Source: Thermoanaerobaculia bacterium (lineage in GTDB: Bacteria > Acidobacteriota > Thermoanaerobaculia > UBA5066). From it: a stretch of 64,000 bases of DNA. Within the stretch, counting starts at the first letter, position 1. The number at the start of each line of letters is the position of its first letter. Below, one piece after another: positions 7,757 to 15,895 of this stretch. The DNA lies in assembly GCA_022071945.1 (NCBI GenBank), contig JAJVIN010000013.1:1-64000 (forward strand), read 5' to 3'. The position numbers and the translations under genes are program-made. The notes beneath the pieces are model-generated. The model saw only the letters and a list, made by a program, of their open reading frames with translations, made no database searches and was not told the DNA's origin.

Positions 7757-9001
7757 GTGAGTTTCATCCACCTCTTCTCCCGCTTCACATGGGGAAGCGT
7801 CCGGCTCGTGACGCGCGGAAACCGCCTCTACTGGACCTGGATCGTCTTCCTCCTGGCCCTGATCGTGTGGGGCCTCTTCGCCTTCGCGGAGCAGGTCCGG
7901 GGTGGTCTCGTCGTGACGGCCATGCGGGACCAGGTGAGCTGGGCCTTCTACATCGGCAACTTCACGTTTCTCGTCGGGGTCGCGGCCGCGGCCGTCATCC
8001 TCGTGATACCGGCCTACGTGTACGACTGGAAACCGATCCGGCACATCGTCGTCTACGGGGAGCTTCTGGCCGTCAGCGCCATCGTCATGTGCCTCCTGTT
8101 CGTCCTCGTCGACATCGGCCGGCCCGACCGGTTCTGGCACCTCCTGCCGCCAGTCGGATATCTGAACTTCCCCGATTCGATCCTCGCCTGGGACGTCCTC
8201 GTTCTCAACATCTACTTCCTCGTGAACTTCCTCGTCGTCACCCACATCCTCTACAGGGCGTTCACGGGCCGCGCGTACGAAAAACGCCTGGTCATCCCCC
8301 TGGTTCTCTTCTCCATCCCGATGGCTGTCGGCATTCACACCGTGACGGCGTTTCTCTACAACGGACTGGCCGCCCGCCCGTACTGGAACGCCTCGATCCT
8401 GGCACCCCAGTTCCTGGCCTCGGCCTTCTGTTCCGGTCCCGCGATTCTGCTGTTTCTCCTCCAGCTCCTGAGGCACTTCACCCGCTTCGAGATTCCCGAC
8501 GAGGCGATCTGGAAGATCGCCGAGCTGATGGCCTATGCCATGTTCCTGAACCTCTTCTTGCACGGGGCGGAGGCGTTCAAGGAGTACTACTCGGGCACCG
8601 AGCACCTGCTCTACACGCGCTACTGGTACCAGGGACTCGGCGAGCACCGGACCCTCGTCCCGTTCGCGTGGACGGCGGTGATCCTGAACCTCGTCTCGTT
8701 CGCGCTCTTCATCGTGCCGGCGGCGCGGCGCAACCCGGTCACCCTCAATCTGGGGTGCCTGGCCACCTACGCGGGCGTCTACATCGAGAAGGGGATGGGC
8801 TTGATCATCCCGGGCCTCACGCCCGACTCGCTGGGCGAGATCTACCAGTACTACCCGACGATGATCGAACTCCGCGTGGCGGCAGGCATCTTCGCCACGG
8901 GCTTCCTGCTCTTCACCCTGATGCTCAAGGTCGCCGTGCCCATCTCACTCGGCGAATTCCGGTTGAATGGAGCGCCCGTCCCCCTGTCGGATCCACACTG
9001 A
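7757..9001 (+). CDS. NrfD/DsrP-type quinol-interacting membrane subunit
   Basis: A 414-residue integral membrane protein starting at GTG 7757, with about nine or ten hydrophobic helices spread over the whole length. Family patterns of polysulfide reductase NrfD proteins are visible: W-x-FYIGNFTFLVGVAAAAV near residues 62-80, DIGRPDRFWHLL near 118-130 and GTEHLLYTRYWYQG near 282-296. Such subunits exchange electrons between menaquinol or ubiquinol and a four-cluster ferredoxin. It is the last gene of the operon driven from 5475 and closely follows its ferredoxin partner. The lack of a molybdopterin or heme catalytic subunit leaves the acceptor open. Confidence 0.92.
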   Translation: MSFIHLFSRFTWGSVRLVTRGNRLYWTWIVFLLALIVWGLFAFAEQVRGGLVVTAMRDQVSWAFYIGNFTFLVGVAAAAVILVIPAYVYDWKPIRHIVVYGELLAVSAIVMCLLFVLVDIGRPDRFWHLLPPVGYLNFPDSILAWDVLVLNIYFLVNFLVVTHILYRAFTGRAYEKRLVIPLVLFSIPMAVGIHTVTAFLYNGLAARPYWNASILAPQFLASAFCSGPAILLFLLQLLRHFTRFEIPDEAIWKIAELMAYAMFLNLFLHGAEAFKEYYSGTEHLLYTRYWYQGLGEHRTLVPFAWTAVILNLVSFALFIVPAARRNPVTLNLGCLATYAGVYIEKGMGLIIPGLTPDSLGEIYQYYPTMIELRVAAGIFATGFLLFTLMLKVAVPISLGEFRLNGAPVPLSDPH

Positions 9002-9058
9002 CGACATTCACCCGGCGGGGAGTCCCGTCGGACGGTGAGAGCCGCCCGGGTTCTTCTC

Positions 9059-10900
9059 TCACTCCGGAATGAACTCGCCCGCGTAGCTCCGCACGAGCTT
9101 GTTCGCCAGGACGTGGAACCGGCGGAGCTTCTGGACCCTCTCCCTGGGGATGAGGCCGATCGGCAGGTAGACGATCTGCTTGCCGAGCCGTGACGCGAAC
9201 CTCCGCATGTAGCGGGGCGGCGGGCGGCGCGCCATGTAGACGACGCGAGGCTCGGGTGCGTAGTCGAGCGCGGCCGCGAGGAGAACGTCGGGCGCTGAGT
9301 CGAGCCCGTCGTAGTCCGGGTCGTGCCAGACGTCGTAGAGCCTTCCGGGCGGCATCGTCATCAGGAACCCGCCGTACTGGCAGCGGCTGATGCCGGGTCC
9401 CACCTTCTCCGCGTCCATCGGCGTCGCGTAGAACGCCATGTCCGATTCCTGTCCGTGCTCTCCCATCCACGTCACGCGCCACGGATACCGGCTTTCCTCC
9501 TCGTCGAAGATGACGACGACGGAGGAAAGCCCGCCGTGCACGCGCCGCTCCTCGAAGACGTAGAGCCTGTTTTCGTGGAGCTTGCGGAACGTCTCGCGGA
9601 TGTCGATTCCATCGAGGAGGCTGACGGTCATCGGGAAGACCCGGCGTGATTCCTCCGACAGGCGGTTGAGGGCCTGGAAGCGGAGCTTGTTTCCGAACGA
9701 CTCGACCTTGATGTCCTCGGGCGGGTGGCTGCAGATGGAGTCGCCGAACTTGAAACGGTCCCACTCTCCCTTCCGCTTCTCCTTTGGCCGTCTCCGGATC
9801 GGAAGCCGCCTCAGCCTTTCTTCCTTGCCCGGGAAGCGGCGGCGGAAGTGAACGGTCTTGCCATTCAGCAGCATCTCGTCGCGAGAGAGAGTGATGAGGG
9901 GAAGCGAGTGCGACCGGTCGGGCCAGGGCCACTCGGAGCCCAGATCCCAGACGTACCACGCGAAGTCGTCATCCACGGCGCCGCGAGCTGCCACGATCAG
10001 CTCGTAGAAGGCGGGCGTCAGGACGTTTTCCATCAGCGCCAGGTTTCGCGAGTACACCCTCATGACCTCGAGCTGACGCCGGGTCACCTCGGTCCGCTGC
10101 TCCTCCTCGTAGCGCTCGGCGGCCCTGCGCAGGAGCCCATCGAGGACTCTCTGGCTGTCGGTCTCTTCATCGAATGTCATCGCCCGGCCGGCCTGGCGGG
10201 CCCGCTCGAACGAGGCGGAGACGAAGGCGATCTCGCTCATCACCTCGCGCGCCGACTCTTCGCTGATCGCCGCCAGAGTCACCCCCTCGCGTCTGACCCT
10301 CGTGAAGGGCTCCGCGAGCGGTTCCTCCAGCGCGGCGAGGATCCCGCGCACGTGCGAGGCCCCGCCCACCCACAGGACGCTTTTGCCTTCCGTGTCGAGG
10401 CGGTCGAGGTGATAGGCCATCGCCCTCTCGCGCAGGATGTCTCGCTCCTCTTCCGACGGAGGAAACGCCCGGAGCACCGCATCCAGAAAGCTGCTGGCGG
10501 AGAGCCGAGTCAAGGCCCACGCGTCGGGGACAGAGTCTCCCCGGAGCGGGTAAGAGCCATCGTCGCGGTCCGAAAAGACGAGCTCCTTGCCGTTCTCGAG
10601 CGCCAGCCGTCCCGCCTCGACCATCGCCTCGTGCGGCTCGACGAGGAGGTAGACCGTGTGGCCGCCCTCCGGGTAGAGGATCACCGAGAGCCGTGGCAGC
10701 CGGACGAGGGCCTGACGGAACGCAGCCTCGATCGTGCGGGGCAGCTCGAGAACGACCGAGTCGGGCCGGAGCGCAAAGAACGCCTTGCGGACGAGGACCG
10801 CGAACTCCAGGGTCTGGTGGAACGTCGGAAGCAGAAACACCCGCTCGCGGGCTTTCACGATGCCGAGCTCGGTGTCCGGGGGCGGGTAGGGCGGGAACAC
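9059..10900 (-). CDS. Uncharacterised 613-residue protein, N-terminus TraB/DUF5682-like; MoxR partner
   Basis: The start is GTG 10900, two bases after the stop of the MoxR-type ATPase gene, so the pair is translationally coupled. The frame stays open upstream into the ATPase gene, but that part is antisense-frame noise. The N-terminal 200 residues have a pattern reminiscent of TraB/ChaN or DUF5682 proteins: VFLLPTFHQTLE, then RPDSVVLELP, then GKELVFSD and a glycine turn LWVGGASHVRGIL. The second half (residues 330-613) is Arg-rich and unrecognised, ending in a domain with VVYMARRPPPRYM. No membrane segment or signal peptide is visible. MoxR ATPases usually act on VWA partners; here this protein replaces one. 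Function is not known. Confidence 0.75.
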   Translation of the reverse strand: MFPPYPPPDTELGIVKARERVFLLPTFHQTLEFAVLVRKAFFALRPDSVVLELPRTIEAAFRQALVRLPRLSVILYPEGGHTVYLLVEPHEAMVEAGRLALENGKELVFSDRDDGSYPLRGDSVPDAWALTRLSASSFLDAVLRAFPPSEEERDILRERAMAYHLDRLDTEGKSVLWVGGASHVRGILAALEEPLAEPFTRVRREGVTLAAISEESAREVMSEIAFVSASFERARQAGRAMTFDEETDSQRVLDGLLRRAAERYEEEQRTEVTRRQLEVMRVYSRNLALMENVLTPAFYELIVAARGAVDDDFAWYVWDLGSEWPWPDRSHSLPLITLSRDEMLLNGKTVHFRRRFPGKEERLRRLPIRRRPKEKRKGEWDRFKFGDSICSHPPEDIKVESFGNKLRFQALNRLSEESRRVFPMTVSLLDGIDIRETFRKLHENRLYVFEERRVHGGLSSVVVIFDEEESRYPWRVTWMGEHGQESDMAFYATPMDAEKVGPGISRCQYGGFLMTMPPGRLYDVWHDPDYDGLDSAPDVLLAAALDYAPEPRVVYMARRPPPRYMRRFASRLGKQIVYLPIGLIPRERVQKLRRFHVLANKLVRSYAGEFIPE

Positions 10901-10902
10901 GG

Positions 10903-11790
10903 TCAGGGAACCGGCCGGAACCGGGTCGGTCCCGGCGGCGGCTCCTCCCTCGCGAGGTAGCTCATCGCGTCCTCGCCCAGGACGGACTTCACCGCCTCCG
11001 TGAGCCGCGCCTGAAGAGACGCGGAGGGGAACTCCTTGCGGGAGGGGTCGTCCAGGGAGAGGCGCTTGAGCGCGTAGCGGGCGATGTTGATTCCATCCCT
11101 GACTGTGTAGACCTCGTCGGCCGCGTGGGCGCGCGCCAGGAACCTCACGACGAACCTCAGGAGCTCCTCCGGTGCGAACGGGAGGTTGTTGGAGAGGATC
11201 TCGAACTCCTCGTCCTCGTCTGGGAAGTCCACCAGGATCTGCGGCGTCAGCCGCGAGTGGATGTAGTCCGGCAGCTCGAATGTCGAGGCGTCGTCGTTCA
11301 TCGTCGTGACGAAGCGAAACTCCGGATGCGCTCGAACCTTGATGCCCGCAACGATCGACTCGACCGTGCGGCGGGCATCGAGGAGCGGAGCCAGAGAGGC
11401 CCAGGATTTCTCGCTCATCCTGTTCCCCTCGTCGAGGACGGCGACGCCGCCCTTCAACATCGCCGTCACGATGCTCGACGCCACGTACCGGATCCTCCCT
11501 TCGCCCGCCAGGACCGGCGTGATGATCAGGTCCTCTGGCCTCGTGTCGAGAGTCGCCTGGAAGATGTAGACCGGCCGGCCGAGCCGTTTCGCGGCGGCGT
11601 AGGCGAGTGTCGTCTTGCCGACTCCGGGCTTCCCGATCAGTCGTGGGTTGAGCGGGAGGTCTCGCGGCTCGACCACGAGCCAGGCCGCCAGGAGCTGACG
11701 GACGAGCTCTTCGCGGCCGGTCCATTCCATCGGGAGATCGTCGGGGTGCGCCAGAGTGATCTCGACGCCCTCGATCCGGACAGTTTCCAT
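10903..11790 (-). CDS. MoxR-type AAA+ ATPase
   Basis: A 295-residue AAA+ protein. Walker A is GKPGVGKTT (residues 53-61), Walker B is VAVLDEGN, and the sensor-type segment FRFVTTMNDD follows. Ahead of Walker A sits the MoxR-like ligand-detecting start (WTGREELVRQLLAAWLV). The lid domain at the C-terminus is present (LLRFVVRFLARAHAADE). MoxR proteins are chaperone-like ATPases that usually remodel VWA-containing partners or metal enzymes. This one is coupled to the unrelated protein encoded at 9059-10900, two bases downstream. No VWA protein is encoded in the window. Confidence 0.88.
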   Translation of the reverse strand: METVRIEGVEITLAHPDDLPMEWTGREELVRQLLAAWLVVEPRDLPLNPRLIGKPGVGKTTLAYAAAKRLGRPVYIFQATLDTRPEDLIITPVLAGEGRIRYVASSIVTAMLKGGVAVLDEGNRMSEKSWASLAPLLDARRTVESIVAGIKVRAHPEFRFVTTMNDDASTFELPDYIHSRLTPQILVDFPDEDEEFEILSNNLPFAPEELLRFVVRFLARAHAADEVYTVRDGINIARYALKRLSLDDPSRKEFPSASLQARLTEAVKSVLGEDAMSYLAREEPPPGPTRFRPVP

Positions 11791-11857
11791 TCCCGGATTC
11801 TAGCGGCCGGTCACTCTGGAGCCGGGAAGTCGCCGGCGGGGTCCGCCTTTACCGGAT

Positions 11858-12193
11858 CTACTTCTCTCCGAGAAGGGCTCGCAGTGCTTCCTCGTTGAAC
11901 CCGACGAGGAGGGTCTTGCCGTTCCTGACCATCGGCGCCCTGAAATTTCCGGTCGGGCCGCGCAGATCGCCGGGCGAGGCCTCCGCGGCCTTCAGTTCGA
12001 CCGTCTTTTTTCCCTTGGCCACGATCACCCTCGACACCGAGGCGAGGAGCGCCTTGGCGTCCTCGTCCGTGATGGGCTGTGAGCGGGACGCGCGGGATTC
12101 CTTGGGAGTGACCTCGAGATCCGTGAGCACCGCACGGGTGCGTTCGCAGCTCGTTCACCCCACGCGGTAGTAGTAGAAGTCCGCCTTGGCCAT
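11858..12193 (-). CDS. Spx/ArsC-type thioredoxin-fold selenoprotein (in-frame TGA = Sec13)
   Basis: Reading from ATG 12193 through an in-frame TGA (12155-12157) gives 111 residues of one continuous thioredoxin-fold protein. A GAGGAGG ribosome site lies just before the ATG. The N-terminus YYYRVG-U-TSCERTRAVL aligns with the Spx/ArsC active-site region, where the TGA replaces the redox cysteine of a CTSC motif. The resolving Cys is Cys16. Downstream, RAPMVRNGK (cis-Pro87) and LLVGFNEEALRALLG match the conserved C-terminal half of the family. Only 12 residues precede the TGA and the reading frame is kept on both sides, so a frameshift is not needed. A SECIS-like hairpin stands 13 bases after the TGA. 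Alternatives are a nonsense mutation or a sequencing error (TGC to TGA). SelA/SelB/tRNA-Sec genes are not in the window. Confidence 0.82.
12127..12141 (-). promoter_or_regulatory. Putative bacterial SECIS apical stem-loop
   Basis: On the mRNA strand GCACC-CGUGC-GGUGC forms five Watson-Crick pairs closing a 5-base loop whose second base is G. The stem starts 13 bases, and the loop 18 bases, after the TGA. Bacterial SECIS elements are known to lie inside the reading frame just after UGA, with a small apical loop carrying G at its first or second position. A lower stem can extend by further pairs with an internal loop. Confidence 0.6.
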
Positions 12194-12243
12194 GGGGCCC
12201 TCCTCGCCGGGCCGGCTCTGGCGCCGCCCGCATCCGGGTCCGT

Positions 12244-13662
12244 CTAGGGAGAGGTGACGTACTCCCTGAGGACCCGGTCCATTCTCTCAACACCCTCGAT
12301 GAAGTAAACGAGGTTGATCCGCTCGTTCGGATTGTGGACCCGCGTGGCGTCGTAGTAGTTGATGTTGAAGGGGGAGAAACCGTACGCCCTGTACCCGTGA
12401 TCACGCAGGAAAGCCGAACTGGTGTACGCCCCGGTGAGAACGTACGTACCGACTGGGGCCGCCTCGTGGTCTTGCTCGAGGACTCGCAGAAGCGTCTGGA
12501 AGCCGCGGCCCGTCGTCGGTGAGGCCTTGCTGTCCCTGGTCAAGAGCCTCCTCTCGTGGACGAGTTCCCTTTCGTCCAGCCAGCCGCGGAGCGTGTCATC
12601 GGCGGCCGCAATCGAACTGCCGGGCAGAGTTGCCCAGACCGCCCGCATCTCCCAAGAACCCGTCGCGCCCTGCTTCGGGGCCGTGTGGTAGAGCGCGTCC
12701 CTCAGAAACGACTGCAGGATGGACGGCAGGTTCTGCGTCAGAGGATCGTTCATGAGAAAGCGGTTCGGGTCGCGGGCCACCGCGCTGAAGAGGTAGCTCC
12801 GGCCCGAGCTGATGAAGTTCAGGAACTCCTGGATCTCGGGGACGACTCGTCTCGGGAGCCCCTTGTCCTGTTCATCGAGAAACGCAGCGAAATCCCTCAG
12901 CGGCTGCTCCTCTTTCGCGAAGATGTCGTAGCTCGCGTAGCCCTTCTGGAGAATCTCGATGCCGAATCGCTCGACGTCGGAGGTGAGGACCTCGTTCACG
13001 CCTCCCTCGTTGTAGGCGTCCGTGACCCCGTCGAGAAGGTCGGGCCGGTTCTTGACGATCCACTCCAGGCCGATCTCGTGGTTGAACGTCTCCTCCGCCG
13101 GTTCGGCGACGTAGACGACGTCTCGCAGCGGGACGAGCCCGGCTCTCTTCAGCGAGACCATCGCGTAAAACTGCGCGATCCCGAGGCTCTTGATGTCGAT
13201 GGCCCCGCGGCCATAGAGGTAGAAGGTGTCCTGTCGCCTGCCTCGCTCGCCGCCGAAGGGTTCGTAGGCCCAGTCCGTACGAGGCCCCGCCGGGACCACG
13301 TCCGTGTGGTGGAGCAGGAGAAGGGAGTCCTGCCGCGATCGTCCGGAGAGCCTCGCGACGAGGATGGGGCGCTCGGGGTCGGGGCCCGTGATCTCGTAAG
13401 GGATCCCCTCGCAGTCGAAAAGCCGTGCCAGGAACTCGACGGCCTTTCTCGTATGACCCGGAGGATTGCTCGTGTCGATGCGGAGGTACTCGGTGAGGAG
13501 AGCCGTTGCCTCGTGCGACTCGGCGGCCTTGATGTCAAGCTTGCGGATGAAGATCTTCGGGGCCAGCCGCTGAACCAGGAGGGGCCCGCTGAGAACGAGC
13601 GCGGCCAGGACGGTGGCCGTGCCGTAGAGGGCGAGGCGGCGCTTTGTGTTACGGCTCAGCAC
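12244..13662 (-). CDS. Membrane-anchored M20-family metallopeptidase
   Basis: A 472-residue protein with one N-terminal transmembrane segment (about residues 8-31), then an M20/M28-type di-zinc peptidase domain. Metal ligands and catalytic residues are visible: LLLLHHTDVVPAG (His and Asp), GRGAIDIKS (Asp), VAEPAEETF (general base and ligand Glu) and a late Asp/His region near YDATRVHNPNERI. The anchor suggests periplasmic peptide or N-acyl amino-acid hydrolysis. The gene lies 50 bases before the selenoprotein and about 97 bases after the YfhO-like gene on the same strand. Substrate cannot be told from sequence. Confidence 0.9.
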   Translation of the reverse strand: MLSRNTKRRLALYGTATVLAALVLSGPLLVQRLAPKIFIRKLDIKAAESHEATALLTEYLRIDTSNPPGHTRKAVEFLARLFDCEGIPYEITGPDPERPILVARLSGRSRQDSLLLLHHTDVVPAGPRTDWAYEPFGGERGRRQDTFYLYGRGAIDIKSLGIAQFYAMVSLKRAGLVPLRDVVYVAEPAEETFNHEIGLEWIVKNRPDLLDGVTDAYNEGGVNEVLTSDVERFGIEILQKGYASYDIFAKEEQPLRDFAAFLDEQDKGLPRRVVPEIQEFLNFISSGRSYLFSAVARDPNRFLMNDPLTQNLPSILQSFLRDALYHTAPKQGATGSWEMRAVWATLPGSSIAAADDTLRGWLDERELVHERRLLTRDSKASPTTGRGFQTLLRVLEQDHEAAPVGTYVLTGAYTSSAFLRDHGYRAYGFSPFNINYYDATRVHNPNERINLVYFIEGVERMDRVLREYVTSP

Positions 13663-13759
13663 GGGGAAGCATGAACTCCAGCTCGGATCGAGCGCGATGG
13701 GAAGACCGTGCCCAGACAGCGGCCCGACGCGGCCGGGATTCGACCCCTCACCATCGCCG

Positions 13760-15895
13760 CTACTTTACCCCAGCAGACCCAGAGAACCGGGGGCGTCCGG
13801 TCGCGAGCAAGCCGGCGAGGACCAGGCCGGCCAATCCGAGAACCAAGGCGGCCTTGATGCCCGAGGTGGAGGGCCGGAACAGCAGCCGGTGTTTCCCCGG
13901 CGGGACGAAGGCGCCCGCGAACCCGAAGTCCATCCCTGAAACCTCGAGCTCACCCCCGTCCAGGAAGGCCTCCTCGACGGCCGGGCGCAGCCTGAAGAGC
14001 ATGAGGTAGGCGGGCTCGGGGCCCTTCACCTCGACCTCGAGGAAGAGGCCGTCCGCCCTGTCCTCGAGATTCAGGACGCGTCCCTCGCTCACCGCGACGG
14101 GGCCTCTGGGGCTGCCTTCCACGTACGCCGTCAGGGGGTTTACGCCGTCATTCAGGAACCGCTGAAAGAGGGCCATTCCATCCGGGTCCCGATCCACCTG
14201 GGACGCAAACCGGAACGGCGGCAGAGCTGATTCCACGGGCGTCATCGTGGGCCGGAAGAGGCCAGGCGCCCTCTCGACCGTCCTGCAAACCGCCGTGGCG
14301 CCCACGAGCCGGACCAACCGGCCGGCGATCGGGTCCTGGGCGGGGACGGCCTTCTGCAAGAGCCGCGTCCACTCGAAGACCGGCGCGGGAAGAGTCAGGT
14401 CGTAGTCGAGCTCGAAGATGTATCCGCGGCCGAAAAGGGAGGCGAAAGCCGGCTGAACCGTCGCCCGGCCCCACCAGGCCGACTTCTCGAGGTTCTGAAT
14501 GTCGAAGATGGGGAGCGGAGCATGAGCATCATGGTGGTAGATCCTCGGCCGGAGGCTGTCTCCCTCGGCTCGCGGGACCGAGGCGAGCACGGGAGGCTCG
14601 ATGGTCAAGACACTCGCTGGAGCCATGCCGAGAAGGCCGCGGGCAAAACCGCCCTTTTCCAGGACCGTCGCCGCCACCACGCTGGCGGCTATGAGGGTCC
14701 GGGTCCGAGCGGAAACCCGCCGGGCCAGCAACCCGAGCCCCATGAGGGCGAGCCAGAAGAGGCCGAAACTCGCCAGGACGAAGTGCTTCTCCGCAAAACG
14801 CATCGCCTTGAGGGGCGGAAAAACAGCGCAGGCAAGACCGAAGAACGGAGTGGCGGAGCCAATGGCGAGGAGGAAGCCCACGGCCACGAGGAGAACCGGT
14901 ATGACGGCGCGCGCGCGGCCGAGGAGGAGGCCCACGAGAACGAGGGCCCATCCAGCGATTCCGGGAGTCAGGGAGGGGAAATAGGGGTAATCCTCGACCT
15001 TGTCGGACAAGGAGTTCGTCCAGTCGGTGACCAGCCCGTCTCCGAACAACTCCGTCCACCGGACCTTCGGGAGTGCTGCCTTGGATGCGAAAGTGGTGTT
15101 CGTGCCGCCTCCCGGACCCCGGACGCTCTCCCGGGCGGTCTCGTAGCTCCCGACGAGAACCGGAGCCGCGATCATCGCCGCGAGAATCCCCGCGCCGGCG
15201 AGAGCCAGGAGCGATGCCATCGGCCGGATTGATGGCCCTTCCCCCTTCAGGCGGAAAAGGATGTGCTGGAGGCCGATGCAGAACCCGATCACGACGCCGT
15301 AGAGCGCCCACTCCGGGAGCGCCGTCAGCAAGAGAAGAGCGCCCACGCCCGCCGCCGCCGCCAGCCGCCGGGGGCGCGCCGGTTCGAGCAGCAGGGAGTG
15401 CGTGACGAAAGCCAGCCACGGGAGAAGGGCCGCGGCCGAATACGAGCTCAGGAATCCAACCATCGAGATCGTCACCCCTGACAGGGCCCAGAGCACGGCC
15501 CCGGCAGAGGCTTGCTGCCGGGACAACTCGAACGAACGCCCGAGCCGGTAGGCTCCGGTCACGGCGATGACGAGATGGAGGAGAAACCAGGCGCGCGTGG
15601 CCGCTGCGAGCGGGAGAGCCAGAAACAAGGCAATGCCGGGATAGAAGCTCCCCGCGCCGGGCGCGGCGAAGAGGGGGACGCCTCCCCAGCGGTATCGGTC
15701 GATCCAGGGAACCTGACCGGCCGAGACGGCTTCCACGAAGGCCTTCTTCAGCGGGAGGAAGTAGTGAATCATGTCCCGGGCCGACGGGACGAGAGAGGAC
15801 GAGAAGAGGGGCTGGTAGACGGCCAGAAGGACGAGAAGACTCGCGAAAACCCAGAGGCGCCGTTCCTCCCAGCCGGCCGCGGGCTTCTCGTTCAC
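13760..15895 (-). CDS. YfhO-like polytopic membrane protein (copy 2)
   Basis: GTG 15895 overlaps the stop of the preceding gene as GTGA, giving 711 residues; a longer frame reaching back inside that gene is not credible. The N-terminal two thirds hold about 11-13 hydrophobic helices. The start (LFSSSLVPSARDMIHYFLPLKKAFVEAVSAGQVPWIDRYRWGG is the region, residues about 28-70) has the D-x-x-x-Y-F-L-P ... G-x-x-P-x-W/I-D pattern of YfhO-like proteins, relatives of GT-C glycosyltransferases. The last 230 residues form a soluble, probably periplasmic domain ending in a helix plus R-x-x-F. YfhO in Bacillus is linked to teichoic acid glycosylation; here the role is probably envelope glycan decoration. 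Confidence 0.85.
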   Translation of the reverse strand: MNEKPAAGWEERRLWVFASLLVLLAVYQPLFSSSLVPSARDMIHYFLPLKKAFVEAVSAGQVPWIDRYRWGGVPLFAAPGAGSFYPGIALFLALPLAAATRAWFLLHLVIAVTGAYRLGRSFELSRQQASAGAVLWALSGVTISMVGFLSSYSAAALLPWLAFVTHSLLLEPARPRRLAAAAGVGALLLLTALPEWALYGVVIGFCIGLQHILFRLKGEGPSIRPMASLLALAGAGILAAMIAAPVLVGSYETARESVRGPGGGTNTTFASKAALPKVRWTELFGDGLVTDWTNSLSDKVEDYPYFPSLTPGIAGWALVLVGLLLGRARAVIPVLLVAVGFLLAIGSATPFFGLACAVFPPLKAMRFAEKHFVLASFGLFWLALMGLGLLARRVSARTRTLIAASVVAATVLEKGGFARGLLGMAPASVLTIEPPVLASVPRAEGDSLRPRIYHHDAHAPLPIFDIQNLEKSAWWGRATVQPAFASLFGRGYIFELDYDLTLPAPVFEWTRLLQKAVPAQDPIAGRLVRLVGATAVCRTVERAPGLFRPTMTPVESALPPFRFASQVDRDPDGMALFQRFLNDGVNPLTAYVEGSPRGPVAVSEGRVLNLEDRADGLFLEVEVKGPEPAYLMLFRLRPAVEEAFLDGGELEVSGMDFGFAGAFVPPGKHRLLFRPSTSGIKAALVLGLAGLVLAGLLATGRPRFSGSAGVK

